Origin: CALLJL01 sp964627255
Lineage (GTDB): Bacteria > Acidobacteriota > Aminicenantia > Aminicenantales > CALLJL01
NCBI GenBank assembly: GCA_964627255.1
Contig: CAZVIN010000073.1
Location: 14,402 to 78,401, forward strand
Length of the DNA: 64,000 bases
Direction: 5' to 3'
Shown here: in pieces, positions 32,960-41,389 of the stretch
How the letters are laid out: every line of letters begins with the position of its first letter
Numbering within the stretch: the stretch's first letter is position 1
Program-made: the position numbers and the translations under genes
Notes under the pieces: generated by a model
Told to the model about the DNA's origin: nothing
What the model saw: only the letters and a program-made list of their open reading frames with translations
Database searches by the model: none

Positions 32960-33286
32960 TTATGTCTTTTGATTCTGATTGAATTCCCCTTGATATTTTT
33001 TTAGACCCCGGTAGAGACTGAGGAGTCCGGAGACGACCCCCAAAATAGTAAAGGTTAGGAGTAGCCAGGGATGGGTTCGGAAGAATTTATCTAAATAATA
33101 ACCCATAAATAGGCCCACCGCGATAGAAGAAGGTAAGGTAAGAACCAGAGAGCTGATATCCGCCCAACGCCGGAGCGAAGTTTTTGGGCTCAAAGCCTCA
33201 CCTTTGGCTTTTCTAATTATACGGTCTTTTGGCTCTTTAGGGAAGAGGTTGTATAGGTTCCAGACACCAGTTACCCTTTTCCCCAA
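32960..33286 (-). CDS. AtpZ/AtpQ-type F0 gene-1 membrane protein
   Basis: A 108-aa protein whose C-terminal 70 residues have two membrane helices with the family pattern SIAVGLFMGYYLDKFFRTHPW and ILGVVSGLLSLYRGLKKY. AtpZ/AtpI pairs are linked to Mg2+ handling and c-ring assembly. The start is uncertain: the frame opens with a TTG at 33286 without a clear Shine-Dalgarno, and a TTG at 33193 is an alternative. It is first in the atpZ-atpI-atpB-atpE string. Confidence 0.75.
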   Translation of the reverse strand: MGKRVTGVWNLYNLFPKEPKDRIIRKAKGEALSPKTSLRRWADISSLVLTLPSSIAVGLFMGYYLDKFFRTHPWLLLTFTILGVVSGLLSLYRGLKKYQGEFNQNQKT

Positions 33287-33602
33287 GTTGTTTTGGCGGT
33301 CAATTTTTCTTCTTGTTGATGTATGTGGCCTTCGCCTAACTCGGCCATAAGAAAAAAACTGATAATTTTCTTAGTGGGAAGAAGATTAATATTCAGCACC
33401 ACGCCAAGGATTTTAAGGCACCACTAATGTATCTGACCCTGCCCAGAGGTAGCAATTTTAGCAATGTGTTGGATGGGATATTTTGCTTTAAAGGTCAGGG
33501 TTGTGAATTTTTATCGGGCCTTAAGGGCGTTTCAAAATTTAACCCTTATTAGATTTTTCCGCCGAAAGTTATCTTCTCAGAGTTTCTTTTCTTCGCCTAA
33601 TT
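33287..33602. other. Intergenic region between divergent atp and lptD genes
   Basis: 316 bases, A/T-rich, between two divergent transcription units, so both promoters should lie here. I could not find a TTGACA/TATAAT pair of good quality for either direction. No ORF, RNA gene or repeat is supported. Confidence 0.5.
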
Positions 33603-36005
33603 ATGGTATTTATAAGAAGGGAAAGACTTAATTTGAGGCGGTTAAAGGTTTTCTCTCCGGATGTCGTTTTTGTTGTGTTTTTTTTGCTTCTGAGCTCTCT
33701 TTTCGGTGAAGCCTGGAGCGAGGAAAAAAGACCTGCCTCTCCGCTCGTTGGGGCTCCAGCTTCAGGGGTCACTTCTTTTGCTGCTTTTTCCTTGGCTCGT
33801 TTTGCTTCACCCTCTCAATTTTTAATCAGGGATGCTTTTGGTCAGTCTCCCTTTATTTCGGCCCGAACCGCAGTTTTTTCTTTCGAGCCCAACGAAGGCT
33901 CCGCTGAGGTGAGCCGTAATAATGATGGACAGGAAGAGTTACCTCAAATTCTGGCCCAGCGTTACGAACGAGAGAAGGACCGAATTTTTGCTTCTGGTGA
34001 GGTGGAAGTTAGGTATCGCCGGGCGCGGCTTTTAGCGGACCGGGTGGAGGTCAATACGACTACCAAGGATGTTTTGGCCGAGGGAAATGTGGTTTTACAG
34101 CTGCCTGAAGAGACAATTACTGCCGCCCGACTTTTTCTTAACTTGGAAACACTCGAGGGAAAATTAGAAGAAGTAAGCGGGATGATTCAGCCGACTCTTT
34201 TTTATCAGGCCGCCACAATTGAGCGTCAATCCGAGGCTCTCTATCGCTTTCATCAATCGAGTTTAACTTCCTGCACCCAGCCGACGCCTCGCTGGCGCTT
34301 TTCCTGTCGGCAGGCCAATTTCAAAAAAGATGATTATATTGAGATGTGGAATGCCGTTTTTACCGTCAAGAACATTCCCGTTTTTTACCTTCCCTATTTG
34401 CGTTATCCGTTAAACAAGGAGCGTTCTACCGGTTTTCTTATGCCTCAGGTCGGCTATAACGGTGTTAAAGGTTTCACCTTTACCCAGAGTTTTTACTGGG
34501 CGATAGCCCGGAACCTGGATGCTACTTTTACCCTCGATTATTACTCCGCCCGGGGTCTTGGCGGAGGGATAGAGTATCGTTACCTTTTCCAGGCTGGAAT
34601 TGGCGGTGAGGCCCGCGTTTATGCCTTTTCTTTTAAAAAAGATAAATCAACCGGCCTGAAACCCGAGCCTGCCTACATTATTCGCCTGAATCATAACCAG
34701 CCCTTGCCTCTGGGGTTTAATCTTGTGGCTAATATTGATTATCAAACTTCCTTTGATTTTTTGAGAGAGTTTGATAATAACTTTCGCCGTGCTCTGATTA
34801 CTAATCGCAATTCACAACTTTTCCTTAGCCGCTCCTGGGCGCATTATAACTTGAATCTTCGAGCCGCCCGGTTCGATACTTATTTCGCCCAAATCGATAA
34901 CTCGATTGTCAATAAATACCTGCCACAGATATCGTTTACTTCCTTCCGGACCAGGCTAAGCCGGAACCCACCTGTTTTTTTCTCTTATTCAGCCAGTTTC
35001 CAAGCCTGGGAATATGGCTGGGCTTCTGATTATAAGGTTAACCGACAGAAAAGAACAGCGCTGATGGCTTTCTCCCCGACTTTGAACTGGCCCTTTACTT
35101 CGCTCCCTTGGTTAGTCCTCAATACCTCCTTGGGAACAAATTGGGTTTACTATACGAAGAGCTATGCGCCTAATACCCGGCAGGTAATTGATGAGCCGCT
35201 TCTTTTGAAAAACCTTTCTTTTTCCGTAGAAAGCACGGGCCCTATTTTTTACCGCCTCTATGAAGCGGGATTTTTGGGAGGTGTCAGAATTAAGCATCTG
35301 GTCGAGCCTTGGACTGCCTTTCGTTATGAATCCCCCACCGGTCAGGGAACAAGGGTCATTACTGCTTCCGGATATTTTGTCCGGGCCTTCCAGCTCAGCT
35401 ATGGATTAAATAACAGGCTAATCATTAAGCAGGAGGAAATGGCCCGGGAGGTTTTTACCTGGGGGGTCGGCCAGACCTTTTATTTTTCGGCCGAAGAGAA
35501 TCCTCTCAGTCCCTTCCGGACTCCCAAAGGCGAAGTGCCCCGTTTTTCGGATATCAGCAGCTACCTTCGTTTTTACCCCTTGCGTCGGGCCAGCTTCGAC
35601 TTCTCTACCAGCTATAACACCTATTGGCAAAAAATAGATAGCCTGCGCCTGCAAGCGAACCTGAATTCTCCCGCTGACCCCTTTTTCCTCAGCCTCAATT
35701 GGTTCAAGAGCCTTAATCCCTGGTATCGCGACGTCCTCTGGGACCGACATCAGGTGGGCGTGGTAGCCAAGTTGCGTTGGCCTCGCTTGCCCCTAGAAGC
35801 TTTGGGTGATATCAGCTTTAATTTGGTCGAGCGCCGCCTGCTCTATGCCGGGCTGAGTGGCATTTATCATTATCAATGTCTTGATTTTAAGCTCGACTTC
35901 CGGCTGTTTCAGTTCCGGGAGAAGCCAGAAATTCAGTTTAAATTCTCGGTTGGTCTGGGCAATATCGGCAAAACGACTGATTTCCTGGCCGGCTTGGAGT
36001 GGTAG
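33603..36005 (+). CDS. lptD: LPS-assembly protein LptD
   Basis: Outer-membrane beta-barrel that inserts LPS into the outer leaflet. The 800-aa product has a hydrophobic signal stretch (FVVFFLLLSSLFGEAWS, about residues 24-40), an N-terminal OstA/LptA-like jellyroll (RIFASGEVEVRYRRARLLAD, LAEGNVVLQLPEETITAARL) and a long barrel with many aromatic beta strands (FLMPQVGYNGVKGFTFTQSF, ARNLDATFTLDYYSARGLGG). Three cysteines are near the end of the N-domain (SLTSCTQPTPRWRFSCRQ); disulfide pairing as in E. coli is possible but not evident. The ATG has no clear Shine-Dalgarno, so the start could be a little downstream. Confidence 0.92.
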   Translation: MVFIRRERLNLRRLKVFSPDVVFVVFFLLLSSLFGEAWSEEKRPASPLVGAPASGVTSFAAFSLARFASPSQFLIRDAFGQSPFISARTAVFSFEPNEGSAEVSRNNDGQEELPQILAQRYEREKDRIFASGEVEVRYRRARLLADRVEVNTTTKDVLAEGNVVLQLPEETITAARLFLNLETLEGKLEEVSGMIQPTLFYQAATIERQSEALYRFHQSSLTSCTQPTPRWRFSCRQANFKKDDYIEMWNAVFTVKNIPVFYLPYLRYPLNKERSTGFLMPQVGYNGVKGFTFTQSFYWAIARNLDATFTLDYYSARGLGGGIEYRYLFQAGIGGEARVYAFSFKKDKSTGLKPEPAYIIRLNHNQPLPLGFNLVANIDYQTSFDFLREFDNNFRRALITNRNSQLFLSRSWAHYNLNLRAARFDTYFAQIDNSIVNKYLPQISFTSFRTRLSRNPPVFFSYSASFQAWEYGWASDYKVNRQKRTALMAFSPTLNWPFTSLPWLVLNTSLGTNWVYYTKSYAPNTRQVIDEPLLLKNLSFSVESTGPIFYRLYEAGFLGGVRIKHLVEPWTAFRYESPTGQGTRVITASGYFVRAFQLSYGLNNRLIIKQEEMAREVFTWGVGQTFYFSAEENPLSPFRTPKGEVPRFSDISSYLRFYPLRRASFDFSTSYNTYWQKIDSLRLQANLNSPADPFFLSLNWFKSLNPWYRDVLWDRHQVGVVAKLRWPRLPLEALGDISFNLVERRLLYAGLSGIYHYQCLDFKLDFRLFQFREKPEIQFKFSVGLGNIGKTTDFLAGLEW

Positions 36006-36038
36006 ACTGGGCTTTTGGCTTGATAGGAAGGAGTTGAT

Positions 36039-36069
36039 TTGACAAAAGGGGGAAGGTTCGATTTATTAT
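36039..36069 (+). promoter_or_regulatory. Promoter candidate for the nucleotide-sugar cluster
   Basis: A perfect TTGACA (36039-36044) and TATTAT (36064-36069), with a long spacer of 19 bases. It is 38 bases upstream of the rmlA-like ATG and just past the lptD stop. Confidence 0.45.
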
Positions 36070-36106
36070 AGGGCAGTTAAAATTAGCATTAAATAAGAAA
36101 GAAAAA

Positions 36107-37177
36107 ATGAAAGGGCTTATTCTCAGCGGCGGTAAGGGAACAAGACTCAGGCCTCTTACCTTTACCCAGGCAAAGCAGCTTGTGCCGGTGGCCAATAAGC
36201 CGGTGCTCTTTTATGGAATCGAGGCGCTGGTCAGCGCGGGCATTCGGGACATCGGGATTGTGGTCGGTGAAACGAGAAAAGAGATCGAAGAAGCTGTAGG
36301 CGACGGTGAGCGCTGGGGGAAAGGAGTTAAGATTACTTATATTGAGCAGGAAGCTCCCCTTGGTCTGGCCCATGCCGTTCTTATTTCCCAACCTTTCCTC
36401 CAAGAAGAAGAATTTGTCATGTATTTAGGCGACAATATTCTTAAGAGCGGCATAAACTCCTTGGTGCAAGAATTCCGCGAGCGTCGGCCCAACGCCCTCA
36501 TTCTTTTGACCGAAGTGCCCAACCCCCAGATGTTCGGCGTGGCTGAACTGCGGGACGGTCGAGTGGTGCGTTTAGTGGAAAAGCCGCGTGTCCCTCCCAG
36601 CAACTTGGCTTTAGTCGGCGTCTATATGTTCGACCATCATATTTTTGAAGCGGCTCGGTCGATCCAACCCTCTTGGCGGGGGGAGCTCGAAATTACTGAC
36701 GCCATCCAGTTCCTGGTGGAAAAAGGGTTGGTGGTGATCCCGCACATGGTTTCAGGTTGGTGGAAGGATACGGGCAAGATTGATGATATCCTCGAAGCCA
36801 ATCGGCTCATCTTGGAAGATATTGTTGGTCGCCTCGAGGGAACAGTGGACGAGCGTTCTCGGGTCAATGGCCAGGTAATCATTGAAAAAGGTACCAGAGT
36901 AGTGAACAGCACTATTCGAGGTCCGGCGATTATCGGTGAAGACTGTGAAATTGTCGACTCCTACATTGGTCCGTTCACGTCTATTCAGCACCGCTGCCGT
37001 CTCGTGGGTACCGAAATTGAACACAGCATCATTCTCGAGGGCAGCGAAATAATCGATATCGGTAGCCGGATTGACGAAAGCCTGATCGGTCGGGAGGTTC
37101 GGATCTATAAATGTCCTCCCCGACCCCAAGTCTATCGTTTTATGGTGGGAGATAAGAGCGAAATCGGGGTTAAATAA
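36107..37177 (+). CDS. rmlA: Glucose-1-phosphate thymidylyltransferase, long form
   Basis: Makes dTDP-glucose from glucose-1-phosphate and dTTP. The 356-aa protein begins MKGLILSGGKGTRLRPLT, with the nucleotide loop, and shows AKQLVPVANKPVLFYG (about 22-37), YLGDNIL (Mg site, about 105-111) and VEKPRVPPSNLALVG. The C-terminal 100 residues are a left-handed beta-helix (NSTIRGPAIIGEDCEIVDSY), so this is the longer class of RmlA rather than the 290-aa classical form. It begins a run of sugar-nucleotide genes. The ATG has only a weak AAGAAAG site. Confidence 0.9.
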   Translation: MKGLILSGGKGTRLRPLTFTQAKQLVPVANKPVLFYGIEALVSAGIRDIGIVVGETRKEIEEAVGDGERWGKGVKITYIEQEAPLGLAHAVLISQPFLQEEEFVMYLGDNILKSGINSLVQEFRERRPNALILLTEVPNPQMFGVAELRDGRVVRLVEKPRVPPSNLALVGVYMFDHHIFEAARSIQPSWRGELEITDAIQFLVEKGLVVIPHMVSGWWKDTGKIDDILEANRLILEDIVGRLEGTVDERSRVNGQVIIEKGTRVVNSTIRGPAIIGEDCEIVDSYIGPFTSIQHRCRLVGTEIEHSIILEGSEIIDIGSRIDESLIGREVRIYKCPPRPQVYRFMVGDKSEIGVK

Positions 37178-37195
37178 TTTGATTCTCTTCAATCT

Positions 37196-37500
37196 TGGGA
37201 GAATTAAGCAATGAGGCGTCGGGAAAGGTGTGGCTTCGCTTCAGGTTTTCGATGCCGTAGCCTCTTTGCCCTTCATCCCGCCTGCGGAACCGGCCTTGCT
37301 GGTCCAAGAGGTAATTGGGAAGTCTTTAGCCTTCTCTTGACCTCTTGCGCTGGGCTGTTTAGGCTCAGATATCCTCGCCCAGAGGTCCCCTCGAAGAGCG
37401 AGCCAGGAAGACTCAACCTGCCGTCGAAGCTTCGGCCATCGCGGGGTTATCGCTTAAACTCGCCCCTAAAAAAGGGAAGAGAACCAATAATTTTATTAGG
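37196..37500 (+). repeat. Decayed intergenic repeat segment, copy 1
   Basis: The gap between rmlA and the epimerase gene is similar along much of its length to 61137-61400. Shared blocks include TTAAGCAATGA..C.TCGGGAA.GG.GT near 37205, CGCGGAAC-like text, GAAGTCTTTAGCC, GTTTAGGCTCAGATATCCTC near 37359, and CGGGGTTATCGCTTAAACTC near 37441. A 97-codon ORF spans it but its translation has no family character, so I treat the region as a non-coding relic. Terminal inverted repeats are not evident. Confidence 0.5.
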
Positions 37501-37540
37501 CTAAAAACCACGAGAGGAAGAGAGTGACTGGAGGGAGGCG

Positions 37541-37996
37541 ATGATTCAAGGAGTTAAGACGAAAAAACTGCGCGTTATCCCCGACGAGCGCGGCCGGCTG
37601 ATGGAAGTCTTGAGGGCGGATGACGAAGTTTTTATTCGTTTCGGCCAGGCTTATATGACTACGACCTATCCGGGAGTGGTTAAAGCCTGGCACAAGCACG
37701 AAAAACAAACGGACAATATTGCCTGTTTAGCGGGAATGCTCAAATTAGCCCTTTATGATGCCCGACCCGATTCGCCTACCTGCGGGGAAATTAACCAGTT
37801 TTATTTAGGGGTCCATAATCCGCTCCTCATCCAGATTCCGCCCGGTGTCTACCATGGCTGGATGTGTGTGAGTCAGGAAGAGGCGATTGTCATCAACATT
37901 CCTACTGAGCCTTATAATTATGAAGCACCCGACGAGCAGCGCCTCGACCCGCACCAGAACGATATTCCCTATGACTGGAAGCGCCGCGATGGCTGA
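37541..37996 (+). CDS. dTDP-4-dehydrorhamnose 3,5-epimerase-like cupin
   Basis: A 151-aa RmlC-family protein, shorter than classical RmlC (about 180 aa). It has DERGRLMEVLRADDE near the start, the catalytic-His region KAWHKHEKQTDNIACLAGML (about 48-67) and IQIPPGVYHGWMCVS (about 96-110). Short RmlC-like proteins of this kind sit beside long RmlA and RmlB in polysaccharide loci; some act as 3- or 5-epimerases or isomerases. The ATG has GGAGGGAGG close upstream. The exact product sugar is not determined. Confidence 0.8.
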   Translation: MIQGVKTKKLRVIPDERGRLMEVLRADDEVFIRFGQAYMTTTYPGVVKAWHKHEKQTDNIACLAGMLKLALYDARPDSPTCGEINQFYLGVHNPLLIQIPPGVYHGWMCVSQEEAIVINIPTEPYNYEAPDEQRLDPHQNDIPYDWKRRDG

Positions 37997-38116
37997 AAGC
38001 AGCAGGGGCTTAATTGCTTAGTCCAGAATTGTTTTTTAGACATTTGTTCCAAGAGATCTCCCTTTCAGTTGACTAATTTTATAGAAAGGAGTTTGTCAGG
38101 AGGTAAAAAGGGGCAG

Positions 38117-39175
38117 ATGAGGTTAACCGAAAGAAACCTGGAAGGAAAAACACTTTTGGTCACTGGCGGGGCGGGGTTTATTGGTAGCAACTTAATTCAT
38201 TTTCTGCTTCGGACCTATGGCGAGATTAAAATCATCAACTTAGATAAATTAACTTACGCCGGGAACTTAGAAAATCTTCAGGATATAGCTTCTGACCGCC
38301 GTTATGAATTTGTCCGGGGCGATATTTGCGACCAAGGACTGGTTCGTCAGGTTATGACCCGGGTGCAGGGTGTAGTCCATTTAGCGGCGGAAACCCACGT
38401 CGACCGTTCTATTCTGGATGCCGGGCAGTTTGTCTTGACCGATGTTTTTGGCACCTTCGTCCTCCTTGACTCCCTTCGTCATTCGCCTCAGGTGGAATTC
38501 TTTCTCCATGTTTCGACGGACGAGGTTTATGGCAGTCGGGAAGAGGGTTTTTTTACCGAGGCTGACCCTTTGAATCCGTCATCTCCCTATGCCGCCTCTA
38601 AGGCCGGCGCGGACCGACTGGCTCATGCTTATAATGTTACCTATGGCTTACCGATAATAATTATCAGACCCAGCAATAATTATGGTCCCTATCAATACCC
38701 TGAGAAATTCATCCCTCTTTTTGTGACTAATGCCCTGGAGAACCAGCCCCTCCCCTTATACGGTCAGGGAACCAATGTCCGCGATTGGTTGCATGTGGAA
38801 GATCATTGTCGGGCCATGGACTTAGTCCTCCGCCGCGGCCAAGTGGGGGCAGTCTATAATATTGGCGCTAATAATGAAGTTCCCAACATAAAAATAGCCG
38901 AAATGATCTGCGACTTCTTGGGCAAGCCCCGAAGTCTCATCCGCTTAGTCCAAGACCGGTTGGGTCATGACCGGCGTTATGCCCTTGATTGTCGCCAGAT
39001 TCGTCAACTGGGCTGGCAGCCCTTCGTTCCCTTTGAGCAGGGCCTGCAAGAAACAATTCAATGGTATGTCAAGAACGAAGGCTGGTGGCGCCGGATTAAA
39101 GAGAAAAGTGCCGCTTTTCGGGCCTTTTATGAAGCCTATTATAAAGAACGTGAGAAAGAGAAGGAGGCGCGATGA
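38117..39175 (+). CDS. rfbB: dTDP-glucose 4,6-dehydratase
   Basis: Converts dTDP-glucose to dTDP-4-keto-6-deoxyglucose. The ATG at 38117 (MRLTERNLEGKTLLVTGG) is preferred; the frame opens at a TTG 48 bases earlier. The extended SDR shows GGAGFIGSNLIHFLL (NAD site), HLAAETHVDRSI, STDEVYGS, PYAASKAGADRL with the catalytic Tyr/Lys, and RPSNNYGPYQYPEKFIPLF, which is specific to RmlB. It overlaps the next SDR gene by 4 bases (ATGA). Confidence 0.93.
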   Translation: MRLTERNLEGKTLLVTGGAGFIGSNLIHFLLRTYGEIKIINLDKLTYAGNLENLQDIASDRRYEFVRGDICDQGLVRQVMTRVQGVVHLAAETHVDRSILDAGQFVLTDVFGTFVLLDSLRHSPQVEFFLHVSTDEVYGSREEGFFTEADPLNPSSPYAASKAGADRLAHAYNVTYGLPIIIIRPSNNYGPYQYPEKFIPLFVTNALENQPLPLYGQGTNVRDWLHVEDHCRAMDLVLRRGQVGAVYNIGANNEVPNIKIAEMICDFLGKPRSLIRLVQDRLGHDRRYALDCRQIRQLGWQPFVPFEQGLQETIQWYVKNEGWWRRIKEKSAAFRAFYEAYYKEREKEKEAR

Positions 39176-40128
39176 AAGTCTTAATAACTGGGATTACCGG
39201 TTTTGCTGGCAGTCATTTGGCGGAGTATATTCTCAACACCCATCCTGAGGTTGAGGTCTACGGGATTGTCCGCTGGCGCTCTCGGCTGGAAAATATCACT
39301 TCTATCCAGGATAGGATTTATCTTCTCGAGGCCGATTTAAAAGATATTACGTCTCTCCGGTCGGTGCTGGCGCACGCTAAACCTGATTGGGTTTTTCATT
39401 TAGCGGCGCAGAGCTTTGTGCCCACTTCCTGGAAATGCCCCGCCGAGACTTTTGCCACTAATGCCCTTGGCCAGATTAACCTTTTCGAGGCTCTTCTCAG
39501 CCTCAAACTTAACCCGAAAATTCATGTGGCCGGATCGAGCGAAGAATACGGGCAGGTTTATGAAAGCGAAATTCCGATGAAAGAGACCAACCCTCTCCGG
39601 CCTCTTTCCCCCTACGCCGTGAGCAAGGTGACCCAGGACTTGCTGGCCTATCAATATTTTCGCAGCTACGGCCTCCGAACGGTTCGCACTCGCGGGTTTA
39701 ATCACACTGGTCCTCGCCGTGGGGAAGTCTTTGTTACTTCCACTATTGCTAAGCAACTGGCCGAAATCGAAAAGGGCAAGCGAGAGGCGGTGCTTCGAGT
39801 GGGCAACCTCGAGGCGAAACGTGATTTTACCGATGTGCGAGACATGGTCCGGGGCTACTGGTTAGCGCTGGAAAAGGGAGAGGAAGGCGAGGTCTACAAC
39901 ATTGGCTCGGGCCGAGCCTACTCCATCCGAGAGGTATTAGACATTCTGCTTTCCTTAGCCCGGGTCAAGGTTAAGATTGAAGTTGACCCAGAAAGGCTCC
40001 GGCCTTCGGATGTGCCGATTCTCCTGGCCGACGTGACCAAGTTTCGCCGTCTCACCCAATGGGAACCAAAAATACCCTTTGAACAAACTCTCCGCGACCT
40101 GCTTAATTATTGGCGAGAGCGGGTTTAA
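39172..40128 (+). CDS. GDP-mannose 4,6-dehydratase-like SDR
   Basis: A 318-aa extended short-chain dehydrogenase. Visible are GITGFAGSHLAEYIL (NAD site), HLAAQSFVPTSWKCPAETF, AGSSEEYGQVYE (catalytic Ser/Glu region), SPYAVSKVTQDLLAYQY (catalytic Tyr/Lys) and NHTGPRRGEVFVTS, RDFTDVRDMVRGY. These are typical of the GDP-mannose dehydratase/4-reductase branch. It is close to the next SDR in the cluster, and the two could act in sequence to make GDP-rhamnose or GDP-6-deoxy sugars; substrate is inference. Confidence 0.82.
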   Translation: MKVLITGITGFAGSHLAEYILNTHPEVEVYGIVRWRSRLENITSIQDRIYLLEADLKDITSLRSVLAHAKPDWVFHLAAQSFVPTSWKCPAETFATNALGQINLFEALLSLKLNPKIHVAGSSEEYGQVYESEIPMKETNPLRPLSPYAVSKVTQDLLAYQYFRSYGLRTVRTRGFNHTGPRRGEVFVTSTIAKQLAEIEKGKREAVLRVGNLEAKRDFTDVRDMVRGYWLALEKGEEGEVYNIGSGRAYSIREVLDILLSLARVKVKIEVDPERLRPSDVPILLADVTKFRRLTQWEPKIPFEQTLRDLLNYWRERV

Positions 40129-40412
40129 TTTAGCGAAGCGGTCATAAATCGGACTATGTCCTCAAATTGGTTAAGACCTGAGAAAGGATGATAAGCCTGG
40201 TGGGGTTGGAACCAAAGCGGGTGTTTCAAAAAATTACGTTTTTTGCTGCTTAGAGAAAGGGAGGCGCGCGGTAAGCGAAAGACGCGAAAAAACTGAAAGT
40301 AAACAACGGCTGTTGGGCGGCCTTGGAGTTGATTGTGGTCAATAATCAGGAAGAAAACAAAATGTCTGGCAGCAAGATTTTACCAACCAAAAGCTGAAGG
40401 TTAAAAGAAACA

Positions 40413-41381
40413 GTGACTGAAGAAGTTTTGAACCCAAAAAAGGTCCTGGTAACTGGAGCTACCGGTTTCGTCGGTCGGCACCTGATGCCTCTTTTAGAAA
40501 GCCAGCGTTATACTGTTTTTGGCACCTCCTTTCCAGAACCTCCCTATCCTTGGCAGGAAAATATACTTTATCTTGATTTAAGAGTGGAAAGAGAAGTGCA
40601 CGAAATGATAAAGGCTCTTCGTCCTGATTGGATTTTTCATTTGGCGGCCATCTCCAACGTTAAGCAGTCCTGGGAGAAACGTCGGGAAACGATGGAAACC
40701 AATATCATGGGCTTTTTCTTTTTGCTCGAGGCCTGTCGGCGCTTCCAACCACGGGCGCGACTTCTTTTTGTCAGCTCTTCTGACCTCTACGGGACCGCGC
40801 CGGCCAAAGAGGCTAAACTTCCTTTATCCGAAGAGGAATCGATAAGCCTGGTCAATCCCTATGCTTTCACCAAAGCCTGCGGCGAGTGGTTGAGTCGTTT
40901 TTATGTGACCTGCGAAGGCTTGGACATTGTTTTAGCCCGCTCTTTCCCCCATACTGGTCCCGGTCAAAGTCCTGATTTTGTTTGCTCTGATTGGGCCCGT
41001 CAGATTGTCCTCATCGAAGCGGGCCGGGCTGAGCCAGTGATCAAAGTAGGCAATATAAATTTAGAAAGAGATTACACGGACGTTCGGGATACAGTGCGCG
41101 CTTATCTTCTCTTGATGACTAAGGGTCGCGGGGGAGAGGTATATAATGTCTGTTCAGGGCGGGCCGTCAAACTCCGACAAATCTTAGAGTTTATGCTCCA
41201 GCAAGTTTCTTTTCCGGTTAAAATAGAAGTGGATGAGAGCCGTCTCCGCAAGATGGATATCGAACGGTTGGTGGGTGATAATCGTAAAATCAAACAAGAG
41301 ACCGGCTGGGAACCAACTATCCCTTTGGAAAAAACGCTCCAAGATTTGCTCGCCTATTGGCGAAAGGAAGAGGAAAGCTGA
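40413..41381 (+). CDS. GDP-4-dehydro-6-deoxy-mannose reductase-like SDR
   Basis: A 322-aa extended SDR related to the preceding one (VTGATGFVGRHLMPLL, HLAAISNVKQSWEKR, SSSDLYGTAP, NPYAFTKACGEWL, RSFPHTGPGQSPDFV, RDYTDVRDTVRAYLL). Lacking the Glu in the SSE motif, replaced by Asp (SSSD), it fits the RMD-type reductase better than a dehydratase. The start is GTG 40413. A 284-base gap (40129-40412) separates it from the upstream SDR and contains no supported feature. It is convergent with purF. Confidence 0.8.
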   Translation: MTEEVLNPKKVLVTGATGFVGRHLMPLLESQRYTVFGTSFPEPPYPWQENILYLDLRVEREVHEMIKALRPDWIFHLAAISNVKQSWEKRRETMETNIMGFFFLLEACRRFQPRARLLFVSSSDLYGTAPAKEAKLPLSEEESISLVNPYAFTKACGEWLSRFYVTCEGLDIVLARSFPHTGPGQSPDFVCSDWARQIVLIEAGRAEPVIKVGNINLERDYTDVRDTVRAYLLLMTKGRGGEVYNVCSGRAVKLRQILEFMLQQVSFPVKIEVDESRLRKMDIERLVGDNRKIKQETGWEPTIPLEKTLQDLLAYWRKEEES

Positions 41382-41389
41382 TTTTTTTC

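Noticed and set aside
37211..37504. 97-codon plus-strand ORF between rmlA and the epimerase gene
   Set aside because: Translation looks random and the region aligns with non-coding decayed sequence at 61140-61400.
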